Below, piece after piece: positions 50,395 to 63,658 of a stretch of DNA of 64,000 bases. The DNA is taken from positions 119,135-183,134 of the forward strand of contig VXCM01001360.1 in assembly GCA_014773175.1 (NCBI GenBank), given 5' to 3'. Numbering within the stretch: position 1 is the stretch's first letter; each line of letters begins with the position of its first letter. Source of the stretch: Lucifuga dentata. Taxonomy: Eukaryota > Chordata > Actinopteri > Ophidiiformes > Bythitidae. The notes beneath the pieces were generated by a model. It worked only from the letters and a program-made list of their open reading frames with translations, was not told the origin of the DNA and made no database searches. Position numbers and translations under genes: made by a program.

Positions 50395-52670
50395 CCCTCA
50401 TTGGATGCTGCTGCTGTCAAAAGAGAGTTGGCAAAATTTTAGTTGTCAGGCCTTCAGGAGTGCAGTCTGTTTGTGCATTTTGGATAGTATGTTCAGAAGA
50501 GTCCAGCAAAATGAGAGACCTGAATTAGACAGTATGTATTAATAATGTTAACATCTACATGTACATACCTCTAAATGTGCATCCATGAGTCCTGCTTCTC
50601 TGCCATGAATGCAAAAAGATGTATGTAATAAAGCTGGCGTTGTAGTGATGTCACCATGTTGTCACGTATCAGCAATGATGTTGGTCAATAAAATTTTATG
50701 TACCCCATAACAGTTAAGAATGTATGCTGTTATCCATAGTTGATTTATTCCTTGTCTAAATTTAACCTTTAAATAGAGTTTTTTAATGTCATTCTCTCAC
50801 AGTCCTTGAAGGAGGGTTGAGGAAAGCCGCATGCTTCCTCACCTCCTGTGGACCCAAAGCTTTTTACTTAATAAAAAGGTGAACATGACATCCAGTCAAT
50901 ACTGTCGTGCTATTATCTTTTTTATGATGGACTGATATAATTTTCACATTATTTGTGTCATGTGATTTCAGTTTGTGAAACTTTTCTACAGTTTTGCGAG
51001 TCTTTGTTGATGCCCAGCAGATATTTTTGCTGTCTGCATACACCTAGGAACGATGACATATGACACCATAATATTTATTTTATAATTAATTTTTCAACTC
51101 CAAGCTCTATCCTGTTTATTATTTATAACACAAATCATCTTGTGACATCCAGGCTAAGAACAGCTCAATGCTCTAAAGACACAGTGAAGAAATGAGGGTT
51201 ATGATGCTGATGATGCCTTAAATCCACCTTTAGCTGTTCTGTGTCATGGATCTGTGTAAGAATGCTGGGATGCTGTCATAGTTCAATGAGAACTGACCTT
51301 TAGGAAAATGAAGTGACATCTTTTAATTATTTTAATCACAGAGTTTTGATGACACACCAAAGTTTTAGCTGTTACTGCTGCCAATCTGTGATAGATTGAG
51401 TTGACCACAGAGGTGCTGGATAAGTGGTGTTGATAAGGTATTTGCATTGCAAGGCACTAACAAGAAGCTGAGAGAGGAACATATACTCTCTATTTACATT
51501 TTGAGGTTAAATACACCCACAGCATATGGTAACTTTTTTTTTTTTTTTTTTTNTTTTTTTTTTTTTTTTTTGCTGTAACAAAATGCTACTCGGAGCAGTG
51601 GAGCAGCAATTTGATCAGCAGCTGCCCTGAAATGGAGTTAACACAATTACATAAAATTCGATAGATATGATTTTTTATGCAGTTCTTGAACCTCTTCTCT
51701 TTGTGGCTTCTTTATTAAATAACATCCCAAAATAAAACCAGTTTGCCCAGACTGCATATGAATAAAATATAAAAGACTCTGCATACCTTCTGCAGCAAGG
51801 CACATATTGTCAGTGCTTACTTAGACAAAGCACTGTACCTTCTTATTCCAAGTAATTTAGGGTACTGCTGAGATAATTAGAATGTATCCTGAGTAGGGGA
51901 GAAAAAGTCACTAATGATTAGTTCAGGCAGGTACACTTGTCATTAACGTAAAACCATTATCATACAAATTATTATGCAAACCATTATTATATGGCTAGAC
52001 CTCCAATATACTGTAGTGGATCAAACTGTGATTGCTGCAGTGTTCTTTTTTGTTTCATTCCTTCCAACTTTATCTCAGGCTGAGCTGTCGACACTTTTAC
52101 TGTAAATATCAATCATCAATATTTAATGACTCGACGGCTCACATTCAATGTCTGTGGTTTAGAATATTGAAATGATTTGTACATTCTAAAGTTTTAAAGT
52201 TAATTATCACTATCCATGAATCCATGAATGGCAACTACAACGTGGTTAATGTACTGTATAGTTGAGATCTTTCATTGAACTTGATTCAGGAGTGATCATG
52301 CTCACAAAATATTATGAAAAACATCAATATCCAATTTCTTTGAATTATATCTATTGCCAGCTTAAAATTGGAAATGCATATAAATTGTGACCTCCATTGT
52401 CCAATCTTGATGTTTTCAGTGGGAGACTGAGCTGTTTAATTCTTATGGTGCACTCATATGACGTTAGATATCTGAGAATATAAGACAATACTGCATTGTT
52501 GAACCAAGATTGTGGAAATTTTGTTGATGTAACTTTCTGTCATCACCCACAAGTATGTATTGTGATTCCATGTGGAGGTATATATGTTAGCCTAATTCAG
52601 AGCTCATAATCCTGCACCATCCATCACGTTCACCATGTTTATTGGCTACATTTTGCAATTTTTCTTCTTC
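50395..52670. other. Non-coding, one poly-T join
   Basis: T(17)NT(18) around 51553. No gene recognised. Confidence 0.45.
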
Positions 52671-52675
52671 TTGGG

Positions 52676-52815
52676 ACCAAGTCATGGTTTTGAAAGTCAC
52701 AAGTAAGTCACAAGTAAGTCTCAAGTCATGGGAACAAGTTACAAAGTCAAGTCCAAGTCAAGACAGGCAAGCCACAAGTCAAGTCAAAAGTCAAAACTGA
52801 AAATCAAGACTTAAA
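52676..52815. repeat. Degenerate CAAGT(C)n-type minisatellite
   Basis: A dozen or so imperfect units around AAGTCACAAGT and AAGTCAAGTC. Confidence 0.75.
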
Positions 52816-52819
52816 AACG

Positions 52820-54000
52820 TCCTTATTAAATGATGTTTTGGTCACACCTCTGTGATCAGTTACACCCTTAGATCGATACTGTTCTGCCCAAAGAGCGATT
52901 TTCTATTTGAACCCGATTTGATGGATGTGTTCTACAGACTACATCCTGTGTAGATGAAGGCACCTGGAGGAAGTAATGAGCAAACATCTTATTTGGAAGC
53001 TCGCACATTGCCGACCTGTTGCCTTCTGGACTAATTTACACATCTCAATTTCCATCTCTCATCACCTGTGTCTGGTTTTTATACCAGGAAATGGGAAATG
53101 TAGGCTCAGATATTCAGTGATCAGGATGGTTGGGCAGAACATGCATCTTCAGTCTGGCTGCTATCATCAGGTTAACGGAAGGTTAACAGAATCTAAATAA
53201 TTTACTGATGCATGTCTTGCATCTTACAGAGTCACATGAAATGTAGAAAAAAAAAGCAGTGTGATCTTGCATACATAATCTACATAAACAGTACCTAGTG
53301 TTCAATATCATATCAATATCTTTAATTACAGTCCTCTGCAGACTGTGTCAGCATCTTTAGATGTGACACAGATCCTTCTCAATTATATTCTCTTAGTTTT
53401 CTGCTGTGTTTGCTGTAGATAATGACAGCCTAGTTTGTCTCTAACCTGTTTTTCTAACATTACCATAAAGGCTAGGGGGTTTGGCTGCACAAGAGAGCAT
53501 AATAATGAGTACGTAGGACAGTCAAATTTGTTATACACATGGGCGATTATCTTGCTCAGCTTCAGCTCTGGGTGCAAGTTGGTTTCTGGAACCCCTCCAT
53601 GATATAGAATTGATTTCCCAGAGAGGAAGATAATTACTCTCAGTTGCACATTGTAGGAAATGTGCAATAGGCTGTTAGTCCCAGTTGCTGTGACAGCACG
53701 TCTTTTTATTATGCTCACTGTCAAAGTGGCCTGCTGTCTCTCCCCTAAAAATGCAAAATACAGCTGAAGATGTTACTACCCTTTCGCTTCAGACTAACAG
53801 CAAAAGTCCTGCACCGACAACACCATCATGAGAGGGTGAGAGTGAGACACAAGGAAACCAAGAGGCATATTTCTTAGGGAGATATGATAGAAAAAAGTAA
53901 AAATAACAAGTTATTTCAAATTAAAATTATAAGTTAAATGTGTATTATGCAAAGTAATGAAACATGTGCAAAGTCATGCTACCTTACATTACAGGCTGAA
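52820..54000. other. Non-coding, nothing recognised
   Basis: The 113-codon minus frame at 53383-53724 has no known motif, no splice context and no ATG context of note; treated as chance. Confidence 0.4.
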
Positions 54001-54345
54001 GTGGCCCAGATCTGATTTATTGATTTATTTTTGCCAACATGTGACACAAATCCTTATAAAAAACAAATTTATTTATTTATTCGTTTATTTAATATCAGAT
54101 TTGGGCCACTTGAATATGTGGTCCTACCTCTGATTCATACAGTACCTGATCTCTGGCTATGTGGCCGCTGTGTGAATATGTCGGATCAGAATTCATGCTT
54201 TTTTCTTTTTTTTTCATTTGTTTGGTTTTTTTTTTTAGCTTCTCTGGTTCACTGTTGCCATCGTTGTAAAAATAAATATGAAGTATAGACATAACAGTGG
54301 AAGGTGTCAGTGGAGAGATGAGAAGATTACAAAATTGTTAGATAC

Positions 54346-54412
<67 letters not shown>

Positions 54413-54740
54413 GTGTGTGGAGAAGCTTCCATCCAAGCTAATCAAGAAAAACATATTGGAACTAAGCAGTTTTTAAATAAACTGTGTGCAAAATGGTTGC
54501 GAAGGGGTTCAGTATTTTATTGTTCTACTTTTTTCTTGTTGTTGTTTTTCATGAGGGTATGGGGATCAGGTTTTTTTGTTAAATCTACTCGTGTGGCCTT
54601 TTAGGGTCGAGCTGGTCGCACCAGTGTCACATACAGATCCCTAATAAACATGAATGTAAACCTTCAAGACAAAAAGATCAGATCTGATTTTAACCCAGAG
54701 CCATTTGTGTCACATGTGATGCACTATTTCCTGAGACCTC
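54000..54740. mobile_element. Probable old foldback repeat with central microsatellite
   Basis: CAGATTTGGGCCACTTGAAT, TGATTCATACAGTACCTGAT and GTGGCCGCTGTGTGAA at 54098-54180, and CAGATCTGATTTTAACCC at 54680, resemble the two ends of a MITE common in fish. The middle carries the (AT)n(GT)n array at 54346-54419. Ends not defined. Confidence 0.35.
54346..54419. repeat. (AT)n(GT)n compound microsatellite
   Basis: About eleven AT units followed by about twenty-five GT units with two CGTG interruptions. Confidence 0.95.
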
Positions 54741-54789
54741 TATATCATCAATATGATCAGTTATTGACCAAATGCCTATTATAGCTTAC

Positions 54790-54792
<3 letters not shown>

Positions 54793-54843
<51 letters not shown>

Positions 54844-54856
54844 NTTTTTTTTTTTC
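54793..54856. repeat. Poly-A to poly-T join across a single N
   Basis: A(51), N at 54844, then T(12). Probable contig join in homopolymers, so orientation or adjacency is unproven. Confidence 0.85.
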
Positions 54857-54859
54857 AGA

Positions 54860-56984
54860 TTTTTTGGGGGGGGAGTTTGTTAAAGGGTTCAGTAAAAAAA
54901 AAAAATATATAAATTTCTGGTAATTAGTTCATAGGTCAGGTCAGGGTTAAAAAATCAGAGCAAAGAAGCTCTAAAAAGCTTGCTGTACAATATGACTGGT
55001 GAAGAAAGTCAAACTAGGAAGCTGAATATATGATTTAGTCCAGGATTACACTCCAATTTGCTCACACAGTTGCTACACCACATACTCATTTGCATATGTT
55101 ATGTCAATCTGGAGCCTTTGGTATTTTATTCATGAGGGGCTAATGTGAGGGTCAAAACACAAATCATTCCTGATCGGCACTGGAACAACTACTTATGATT
55201 TTGTTCAACTGTGTAAATAAAGATGGTGACAATCATGCAGATCGGCATTTATATGTGTTAGCAAGCTGAAAGAAACAGGATCAGTGATGAAAACTGAAAC
55301 TTTATTATTATTATTATTATTATTATTATTGTTGTTGTTGTTGTTGTTGTTTTGTTGTTGTTAGCATCATTGTGCTGATGATAAGGTGACTTTACTGCTC
55401 CTACAATGTTTTTGGTATTGCATCTTGCAAATGCATAGTGTTAATTCTGGTGGGTTCAAGCAAATATGTGGCTGCGACCATATACAAGCATCAATGTCGC
55501 AATTTTCAATTATGTAACTACATTATATAGTTCAACTAAGAACGGAGGGTTTCCAGAAAGTTATGCATTCAATACATTGCATTGGACAGCATGTGAACAA
55601 TTTTTTAATGATTCTAAATAAATTTAATTGCAAGATCAGGGTCCACATTAGTAAGTCATAACACCTGAACAAGTCATTAGTTCTAAAATGAGTCTGAAGG
55701 TGGTAATCAACTTTTAAGTCAACTTGACTTAAAAGTAACAAATGTGTCTGATTACATTGAATTAATGATGAAAGATCTGTTCATTTTATTAAATTGAATA
55801 TTTAATTTTACGGAGAATGATTATGCTCATAAAATGTTTACTTCTGCCAAACACTTAATCACATATTGATGATCACTCTGTATTTCTGTTTACTTTTTTT
55901 TTTTTTTTTACNTTTTTTTTTTTTTTTTACAATTTTGAATAAAACAAAACAAAATCATACTGTTGTGCACACACACATGCAAATTCAAGCTCCAGAGTGC
56001 AGCATTTAGCAATAAGTTGAATGAACATTTGCTTCTTTACAGATGCAAATGATTCTTAGAACTTCATAAGCTCCATTTCTTGATGTCTTAATTTCACTGT
56101 TTAAACTTTTTTTTTTTTTTTTTTTTNTTTTTTTTTTTTTTTTTTTAATGTTACACTCCACTGGTCTAATTCACTTTTACCAACTGAACAAAGAACAGAT
56201 GAAAAGAGGATAAACCATTCAGACAGATAATAACCTGCATTTTCAGTATAATAAGATCCTTTATATGATTTTGATGAAGCTGTCCCTTTTATATTAATAC
56301 TTTCATAACCATATCTTTTAGATAAAAGATAGGGAACTGCAGCTGAGTTATATCTTTGAATAATGTGAGCTCTTGATTCTATCCTGCATAGATCAAGACA
56401 CCTCGGACACATGCTTTCCTTTCATCCTTGTTTCACTGAATGTGGCTTGAAATGAAAAGAAAAAAAAATCACAATATGGATTGTCAACAAATTCAGCTGT
56501 GACACAAATGTGTTTGGATGGGCTTTGTTAAGCTGCCCACTCCAGTGCTGGTGTGTGATGAACAGTTGCGCAGACAGATGGAGCTGCTGATATGTGGGTG
56601 AACCCTTATTTTGAGCATATGAAATCTGGGGAAATATCACAGATGTACTGAACAAGAAGCCACATCTCAAGACAAATATTCAATGGCATCACTGTACTCA
56701 CTCCACATTTCCAAACCTTTGAAATTTATGTTTTGTTTTTTTCTCTCTCTCTCTGCATGATGGGGAGCTTACTGAATGCTACACGCAGTGTTTTCTATCT
56801 TTATTCATGAGTCTTCGACCACAGCCACTGGCTACTTGACAGTCCATGTTTATCAAGCACAATCAAGACCAAGCTGCGCATACACTGTTTATGAGTGGCA
56901 TTTTCTTGAGATTTATATTCAGTAAGTGAATCATGTTCATATCATGGCTATGGAATTTTTAAATGTTTTACTGAAGTTTGTCCA
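54860..56984. other. Non-coding with (TTA)n(TTG)n and poly-T joins
   Basis: (TTA)n at 55302-55330, (TTG)n at 55331-55362, a duplicated T(16)AC join at 55912 and poly-T with N at 56127. No gene recognised. Confidence 0.45.
55302..55362. repeat. (TTA)n(TTG)n microsatellite
   Basis: About ten TTA units then about ten TTG units. Confidence 0.95.
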
Positions 56985-57571
56985 TTAAAGGAACATGCTG
57001 TAATTTTGCATGTTCAAACACAATAAATATTACCTGCATTCTAGTTACGTTACTGATAACCACTTTTTCAAAACGTAAAACTGGATTTTAATTTTCCTAT
57101 TATTTTGCCAAATACCAAATCTTTCAAAATCAAATGTTCAGGTATTAAGCCCAACTTAAAATTCTATGTTTTGCTACTAACATTTACATCTGAATGTAGA
57201 AGTCATGGCCGTTTTTAATTTCTCAGTAAAAGCTGTCTTCTCCTGAGACTATATTACCTGGCGGAGACATACATTGTCTTCCATGTATTTCCTTGCTGGA
57301 CTGATCAAATTAAATAAATTCAACATAAAATATGTTGGGTTCACAGTAAAGGATTTCTTATCTCACACATATTTCAAGTTTCTACACAAGGGTTTTTAAT
57401 AGCATACTAGAATGAACTGAAACTAATGACTGCTCAGAAAGTAGGAAAAACAAATCTAAAATTTACTGCTACAGTAGTTTGTTTTGGAAAATGGTTGGCA
57501 GTAAAGTAATGTATATGTAGGTTGAATTTATTGGACTCAAACAAACAAAACTTTACAGTATGCTCCTTCAA
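56985..57571. mobile_element. Family A TTAA MITE, full length, diverged
   Basis: Starts TTAAAGGAACATGCTG and TTTTGCATGTTCAAACAC. It ends, on the minus strand, with TGAAGGAGCATACTG and TTGTTTGAGTCCAATAAATTC. The right TTAA has mutated to TCAA. The interior is like the copy at 18852. Confidence 0.7.
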
Positions 57572-57579
57572 AATCACAT

Positions 57580-59334
57580 ATCAAGACATCTTAAACATAG
57601 TTCTGTTAGTCTCTGTTTTAAATCAGTATACAGGACACATTAAACTACAAGTAACCATAACATCAGCAAAAATGTCGACATATGCCCAATCTTGCAATTG
57701 TTAAAATAAAAAAATCCCATATTCAGATCCTGTTCCAAATCTGCCATAAAATCTAATCAAGTTATCTTTGATTAAAGTCTCTCTTATACTGTATTCAAAT
57801 TTCATTGAAGTCTGTGCATTGCTTTCATCCATTCTTGGTATCTGTGATAAGTGGTTATGATAATGTGTGATAATACCCTCTGAGGTGTCCTGATAGAGAA
57901 ATAGAGCTCATTGTGTTTCATGATGGTGTTTTTTTTTTTTTTTTTTTTTTAATTACCTAGGCTTTGGGAGTGTAGGTGGTAATTGGAAATGGTGGTAATG
58001 GATTTTTTGTTTTGTTTTGTTTTGTGTGATGTGATTTATTTTTATTTAAATTACTATATTAGTGATTAAAAATGAATTACCTCATCATGACTATAGGAGA
58101 ATTGAGGAATGCATGTTTGAGGAATTTAAGCCCAAAAGGAGGCCATAATTCATTGAGCTTCTAGCCCCGCTCAGCACAAAGCAGCTTCACAGTCCTGCCA
58201 AACAGGTGTACTGAGCACATCTAGCTCAGCTGACATTTTATTCCACTGTTGGATTACCTGGCCAGGATAGTTTTGAAGCAGGACTTGGCTTTAACAGGAC
58301 ATCACTTTCCCAGACTTGACTTTTATTGCCTGGTTTTAAAGCCAACATGGGCTAATGGCTCAGCACCTGGCCCTGGCAAAGACCCCTTACTAATTCACAG
58401 TCTGGGTGCAGTGTCATCTTTGGTGACCTTTGCTGACTCAACTCAGCTCCAGGATGCATCAGAGGACTTACCTTGGAGACACTGGATGGGCAGTAAATTA
58501 CACGGTGTGGATCTTTGCGGCAACTTTTAGGCTTGTTCCCACGGCAACAGAGTTGAGTCTGATGGGATGAAGTCCAAACACAAAACAGTGTCAATAAGTG
58601 ATCATAAATGATGTCTGTGCACTTTGATCCAGTCGCATGGTAAACACTGTTAAACAGCTGTGTGCACAGTGCCATCTAGTGGAAGATTCTGTTAAACCTA
58701 TAGAGATGGAAATATACAGTACAGTACCTCTGCAAGGGAAGAGAGCTAAAGCACAAACACAAACAACATGGTGTTTTTGTATTATGCACAAAGTATCATT
58801 ACCCCATGCTCATCTGTCTGAAATCTGAATTATTCTAAAATAAGTCCTCATTATTACTAAATCTTGGGGTGCACTGTCAACGCAACAGGTTTAAAAAAAA
58901 TATTATTTTTTTTTTCCCCATACAAGTTTAATCTCTCTTTTTGTCATCCAGCTTCATTTCTGAATGGTTAATGATTTTCAATGATTAGTCATCTAATATA
59001 AAGCTAGATAGACATCTGCATTTTGCTCCACATTAGTGAACAGCATCAAGGTATTCACCTTGTAAGAGCTAAGTTTAGCATGCAGCAAAACCTGCACATA
59101 TATCAAAGAGAGAAAACAGAAAGTGAGAGACAGAGGGACTGGAGAAAGAAAAGAATATAAGTAAGGGATGGAACAAGTGATGATGTTTGGCTTTCTGAGA
59201 GTTTTTGGTGTCTGGTCTGGTTGGTTGCTGTTGAGAACAGATGAAAATTCTCAACAAAATTACATTTTGTGTCTTTGTTTTTATCTCTACTTTGTAAAAA
59301 ATCTTAGTTAAGATAATTCTGGTGGTAGTGCAAG
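57580..59334. other. Non-coding, short simple repeats
   Basis: Poly-T at 57930-57950 and (TTTTG)n at 58005-58025. The overlapping frames at 58249-58675 on both strands show no family resemblance. Confidence 0.4.
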
Positions 59335-59494
59335 TTACAGAAGCACTGGAAACAAAATGATCCTTAAGGTGTTGAGCAATGCATCATCACCGTGACACAT
59401 TGGGGACATATTTTAATGTAAAGAAAACACATTGATCCACTTTTCTCTCCCTTGCAGGAGTACCGCTGTGCACACTAAGTGAAAACAGGTTGTT
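59335..59494. mobile_element. Family B fragment
   Basis: Shares ACACATTGATCCAC and TGCACACTAAGTGAAAACAG with the copy at 9463, then is interrupted at TTAA by family A. Confidence 0.5.
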
Positions 59495-59740
59495 TTAAAG
59501 GACAATACTGGCAATATTGCATGTTTGAGCCCAATATATATATACAACCCAGATGTACCTGTTACATTACTGACAAGCATTTCCCAAAACATGCTACTGG
59601 AGCAATAAATTTCAGAATTTTTTTCCTGTCTTCCAAACTGCCATTGTCTCAATTCATTCCAGTACGATAATAAAATCATTTTGAGACTCGAATCATGCTC
59701 AAGATAAGTAATTCATCACAGCGAACACAATGTCTATTAA
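59495..59740 (+). mobile_element. Family A TTAA MITE, left arm
   Basis: Starts TTAAAGGACAATACTGG and TTGCATGTTTGAGCCCAATA, with CATGCTACTGGAGCAAT and CTTCCAAACTGCCATTG as in other copies. No right terminus. Nested in family B. Ends near a (TTA)n at 59755-59784. Confidence 0.65.
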
Positions 59741-59754
59741 GTTTTTATTTATTA

Positions 59755-59784
<30 letters not shown>
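59755..59784. repeat. (TTA)n microsatellite
   Basis: About ten TTA units. Confidence 0.95.
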
Positions 59785-59786
<2 letters not shown>

Positions 59787-59789
59787 AGT

Positions 59790-60562
59790 AACATTATATC
59801 CAACATGTTTCTTTATAGTCACAGAATTAATGTTGACTGCAATCTTTCAAAGTCACACAAAGTCCCCAAATTTTCAAGGGATGCTGAAAAATATGCAGTT
59901 CAGTATCTTAGGATCTAAAAAGGAGCTACACCATATGGAACCTTATAAATCTGAGGTCAGCATAGATGCAAGTCATTCCAAGCAGAAAACACCATTTAAA
60001 CAGCCTCCAATAACCTTGGAGCGTGTTATGGTTTTGATCTAAAAATTAAGGTTTCAGTGTTTGGTGGAAAAATCACTGGTTGCTGTAATGACAATAGTAA
60101 ACAATTCAAAACAGAAACCAGGCTATTTCTACCCACTCTTTTCTGATTTGCAAACTTTGCAAACAATATAAATACACATACATCTTTGATTACAACTAAG
60201 GCATTTTATAAACCTAAAAAAAAAAAAAAAAAAANAAAAAAAAAAAAAAAAAACAAGAGTGGAAGGAAAGGTTCGCTCTCTGAAACACAAGTATTCCTTT
60301 TGCTTACTTGAAAAAATATAAAAAAAATAAAAAAATAAGAGTCAGCAAATTTGGAGAGTATTTTCACTGGGCAACTTTCTGCTAACAGCTACAGCAAGCA
60401 ATTAACCAAGCGGCTTCCTGCCATTTGTGCCCCAACATGCCCCAGGGTGCAAAACAACGAGATAAAGGTTGGTTCGATTGCTATGCTGGATCTCTTTGAC
60501 TGCCAGGTCGCAGGTCACACAGATCCCACACATGTCCTCACCTTATTTACCAGACTTCGTTA
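59790..60562. other. Non-coding; poly-A with N
   Basis: A(19)NA(18) around 60235. No gene recognised. Confidence 0.45.
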
Positions 60563-60563
60563 A

Positions 60564-60564
60564 C

Positions 60565-60630
<66 letters not shown>
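60564..60630. repeat. (ATCT)n microsatellite
   Basis: About sixteen ATCT units, continued by TATCTATCTG and (TCTG)n on the far side of the hAT insertion (62991-63034). Confidence 0.97.
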
Positions 60631-60631
<1 letters not shown>

Positions 60632-62178
60632 AGTGGCGGGTTAACCCACTCAAACTCTGTCTCCCACTCAGATGGATATCTTGATAGCCTCTTGCGTTTC
60701 AGGGGCACACTCGCAGACATCGAAAAAATCTCAAAAAAACAGTGGCACTTCACTTCCTGAGGCAGCGATGATGACGCTGACATAACGTTCACTGACGCAG
60801 CAGCGCGCAGAGGCTGACAGATCAGCCGCTCCAGGAGCTCACAGTCACATCCGTAAAATTAAAACTTCTTAACTCAGCGTGCAAAACTGGTTTGAATGTT
60901 ATTTTCAGCACATTGAAGACCTAGTGTTATATATGAAACGACGTGCATGAAAATACGGGGCAAACTGCTTCCCCTATTGAGTCAATACGGGATGCAGTAT
61001 TTTACTTTGAAATCCAGGAAGATCCCGTATTATAGGGGACAGATGCCAGCCCTAGTTGCAACTGTCATAGGTGTTGAACCTTGTGTAGTCCCGTCTATAA
61101 TTTCATTTATATACATGAGTGAATAAATATTTGAATTAATAAGATGTTTTAAAATTGTTCATATTAGTTCATCTGGTTTAAAACTATTTAAAAGCAGTGA
61201 TTGATTAGAAGTTATTAAAAGTTGTTAAAAAGTCTATAACTACTGTTACTTTGCTTTGATAAAGCTCAGCAAGAGCTTGGTTGTAATGAACATAAATCAA
61301 TGTGCGTAGCTAACTCACAACTTACCTTGGAGTGTATAAATTAAGATTTACAACTCTTTATTGTTTTTGGATATTCTGTGTCATTGAGTTTATCATCTGT
61401 CATTCTGAAGGCAGAGGGGCGGGGCCTAAAGGTGCTGCCTCAGAGCTGCGCTTCAGGCAAATCAGATGTTGGTGCCTCGTAAGGATGTGACTACTTGTTG
61501 AGATGCAGGACAGGATTTTGTTTAAAAACTACGGTTAATGCAGAGTTACACCCATGTTGTGAACTTAATTTCCAACTGCAAGAGGTAAATATGTTTTACT
61601 TGTTACACTGAATCAGATAGATGCAGTATTAAATGTACATGTTAATCGCGGTTAGCATTAGCATTATTAGCATGCCATTTTGTGTTAACCGGATTGTGTT
61701 AGCATGGTTAGCTTGTGTTAAAGCTAGTCTAAATCTATATTAATTGGCCTCTCATCTTATTTTCGGTTGATTTATCTCACTGAGGAGGTGGACATTGTGC
61801 TCTATTAGACAGAGAGAACCTCCTTGGATCCTTTTTCTTTGTTGGACTTCTTTAAAATGGACGAAGACGTTCGCCGCTCGGTTGAAGTGTGGGCCGGATG
61901 TGTCGCCTGAGTTTGAGATCCTGCATGGACTTGATGTTGCCCGGATAGAGCATCGTTGAAGATAGTTCCAGTATCACGCCTAAACTCCAGTCATCTCCCC
62001 TTTGCTCATTCTTCATTCAACCAGTCCAGGTGACATTTCACCAAGTTGTGAGTAAAACTACATGCACGTGCCTTTTATTTTTTTTTTCCCCTGCTTGCGT
62101 TGCAAGTGAACCAGTCGTTTTAGACTCCAGCGCTCCCAAGCCACGACTCAGGCCTGCAACGAGTGGTTATTCTGGCCT

Positions 62179-62216
<38 letters not shown>

Positions 62217-62217
62217 T
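62179..62217. repeat. (GT)n(GA)n microsatellite
   Basis: About twelve GT units followed by about eight GA units, inside the hAT. Confidence 0.95.
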
Positions 62218-62354
62218 GGAGGCCTACCTAAGTTATTTATTAAGTGAAGTTTGGGACCATTTAAGTTAAAAGAGATCGGACAATATTTATTTTTTATTTT
62301 TTTGTATTTTAATTTGGTTGTCTTGTAAATTTTTTTTTATGTTGTTAATGAATG

Positions 62355-62477
62355 TTGTTTGTCATAATTGCATGTGTTAAGTTACTTTAATCTCTATAAC
62401 CTGAGTAATTTGTTTNTTGTTTGTCATAATTGCATGTGTTAAGTTACTTTAATCTCTATAACCTGAGTAATTTGTTT
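62355..62477. repeat. 61-bp duplication around N (artefact)
   Basis: 62355-62415 equals 62417-62477 exactly, with N at 62416. Confidence 0.9.
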
Positions 62478-62624
62478 CTTAGGGGAAACATATACAGGAT
62501 TTCTGGGTTTCTCATTAAGTGGAGGCACCGTCATTTAATCTATTGAGAAAAAAGAGTATTTATCATTTTAAATTGACACAGGTTATGCGCCATCAGAGTT
62601 AACATAAAAGTACCCTGGGCCCCA

Positions 62625-62749
62625 CCCAGAGTACTGCTACATCTTATTGTTATTATTCACCCCTTTATCTAAACAGCTACATGGGTNCCCAGAGTACTGC
62701 TACATCTTATTGTTATTATTCACCCCTTTATCTAAACAGCTACATGGGT
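62625..62749. repeat. 62-bp duplication around N (artefact)
   Basis: 62625-62686 equals 62688-62749 exactly, with N at 62687. Confidence 0.9.
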
Positions 62750-62845
62750 AGGGGCCTACACTTGTGTTAAATCACTTTATTCCACTCGATAAAGGTTACT
62801 GTCACTGTGAATGTGGGCTGGTTATGTCAAATAACAGCTGTCTTG

Positions 62846-62976
62846 GTGAGGTTATTAGAAGGTGGTTTAATTGCGGGAGGATAGCTCTGAAGGTGTAAGT
62901 GTAAAATACANGTGAGGTTATTAGAAGGTGGTTTAATTGCGGGAGGATAGCTCTGAAGGTGTAAGTGTAAAATACA
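62846..62976. repeat. 65-bp duplication around N (artefact)
   Basis: 62846-62910 equals 62912-62976 exactly, with N at 62911. The minus-strand open frame at 62802-62987 repeats a peptide only because of this duplication. Confidence 0.9.
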
Positions 62977-62990
62977 CAGCCCGCCACTGA

Positions 62991-62996
62991 TATCTA

Positions 62997-63032
<36 letters not shown>

Positions 63033-63034
63033 GA
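62991..63034. repeat. (TCTG)n microsatellite
   Basis: Eight TCTG units flanked by TCTA; probably the right half of the ATCT array split by the hAT. Confidence 0.95.
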
Positions 63035-63049
63035 TCTATCTATAGGTAC

Positions 63050-63655
63050 TGGCTTTCTCACTTTTTCAAAGCAAGAAACACAGAGAAGCCACGTACACTG
63101 ATTCAGGTTTTCTCCATTTAAAGAACTAAATGCACTCAGTCGAAGTGACTTTAGACTTCAGGGAGTGACATGTTGCTATGGAAATCCTCTTCAATAACAT
63201 AAAAACTGTGAGCTTAGACCGCATCAGCAGCAGCCTGTGAGTTATGCTGCAGGATAGCGGTGCCAATCGCTGTCTGAGAGCCAACGGTTGGTTCTGCATG
63301 GTGCACGCTTCAGTGTTACAACCTGAGCCCGACATGAGAGAGACACATCTCCCCCTGTTGAGGAAAAAGTATAATGCTTGTCAAATCTCTGCATGCAAAG
63401 CCACCAGCTTTGACTGGTGCTGGTGATACCACTTGCGATTGGTGTCTTGAGAGAAATGCTGAGAGAACAGCCACATTAAAGCAGCTCACAACACACGCAC
63501 ACGCATATATATATATAAAATGCTGTGCCTATGTTCAGCAACATTTTTAAAAGTAAGTTTATCAAAATTGTTAAAAGAAATAATAATTTGCCCAAAGAGA
63601 GAATTTCTAATTTTCAGTTTCATTTTTATTCTTGTGGCATATGGAATATTACTTA
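63050..63655. other. Non-coding, nothing recognised
   Basis: Overlapping frames on both strands at 63126-63426 have no recognisable motif. Confidence 0.4.
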
Positions 63656-63658
63656 ATT

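Larger units (their letters stand above)
60631..62989. mobile_element. Non-autonomous hAT transposon inserted in an ATCT microsatellite
   Basis: Left end CAGTGGCGGGTT; right end on the minus strand CAGTGGCGGGCT. Candidate 8-bp target duplications are CTATCTAT (60623-60630) and ATATCTAT (62990-62997), 7 of 8 identical, though both lie in repeat sequence. The length of 2359 bp is inflated by three artefactual duplications at 62355-62976. No transposase domain was found. The middle is more GC-rich than the surroundings (GGGGCGGGGCC at 61418). Confidence 0.8.

Noticed and set aside
53383..53724. 113-codon minus-strand frame
   Set aside because: No recognisable domain and no splice sites; length not improbable by chance in 64 kb.
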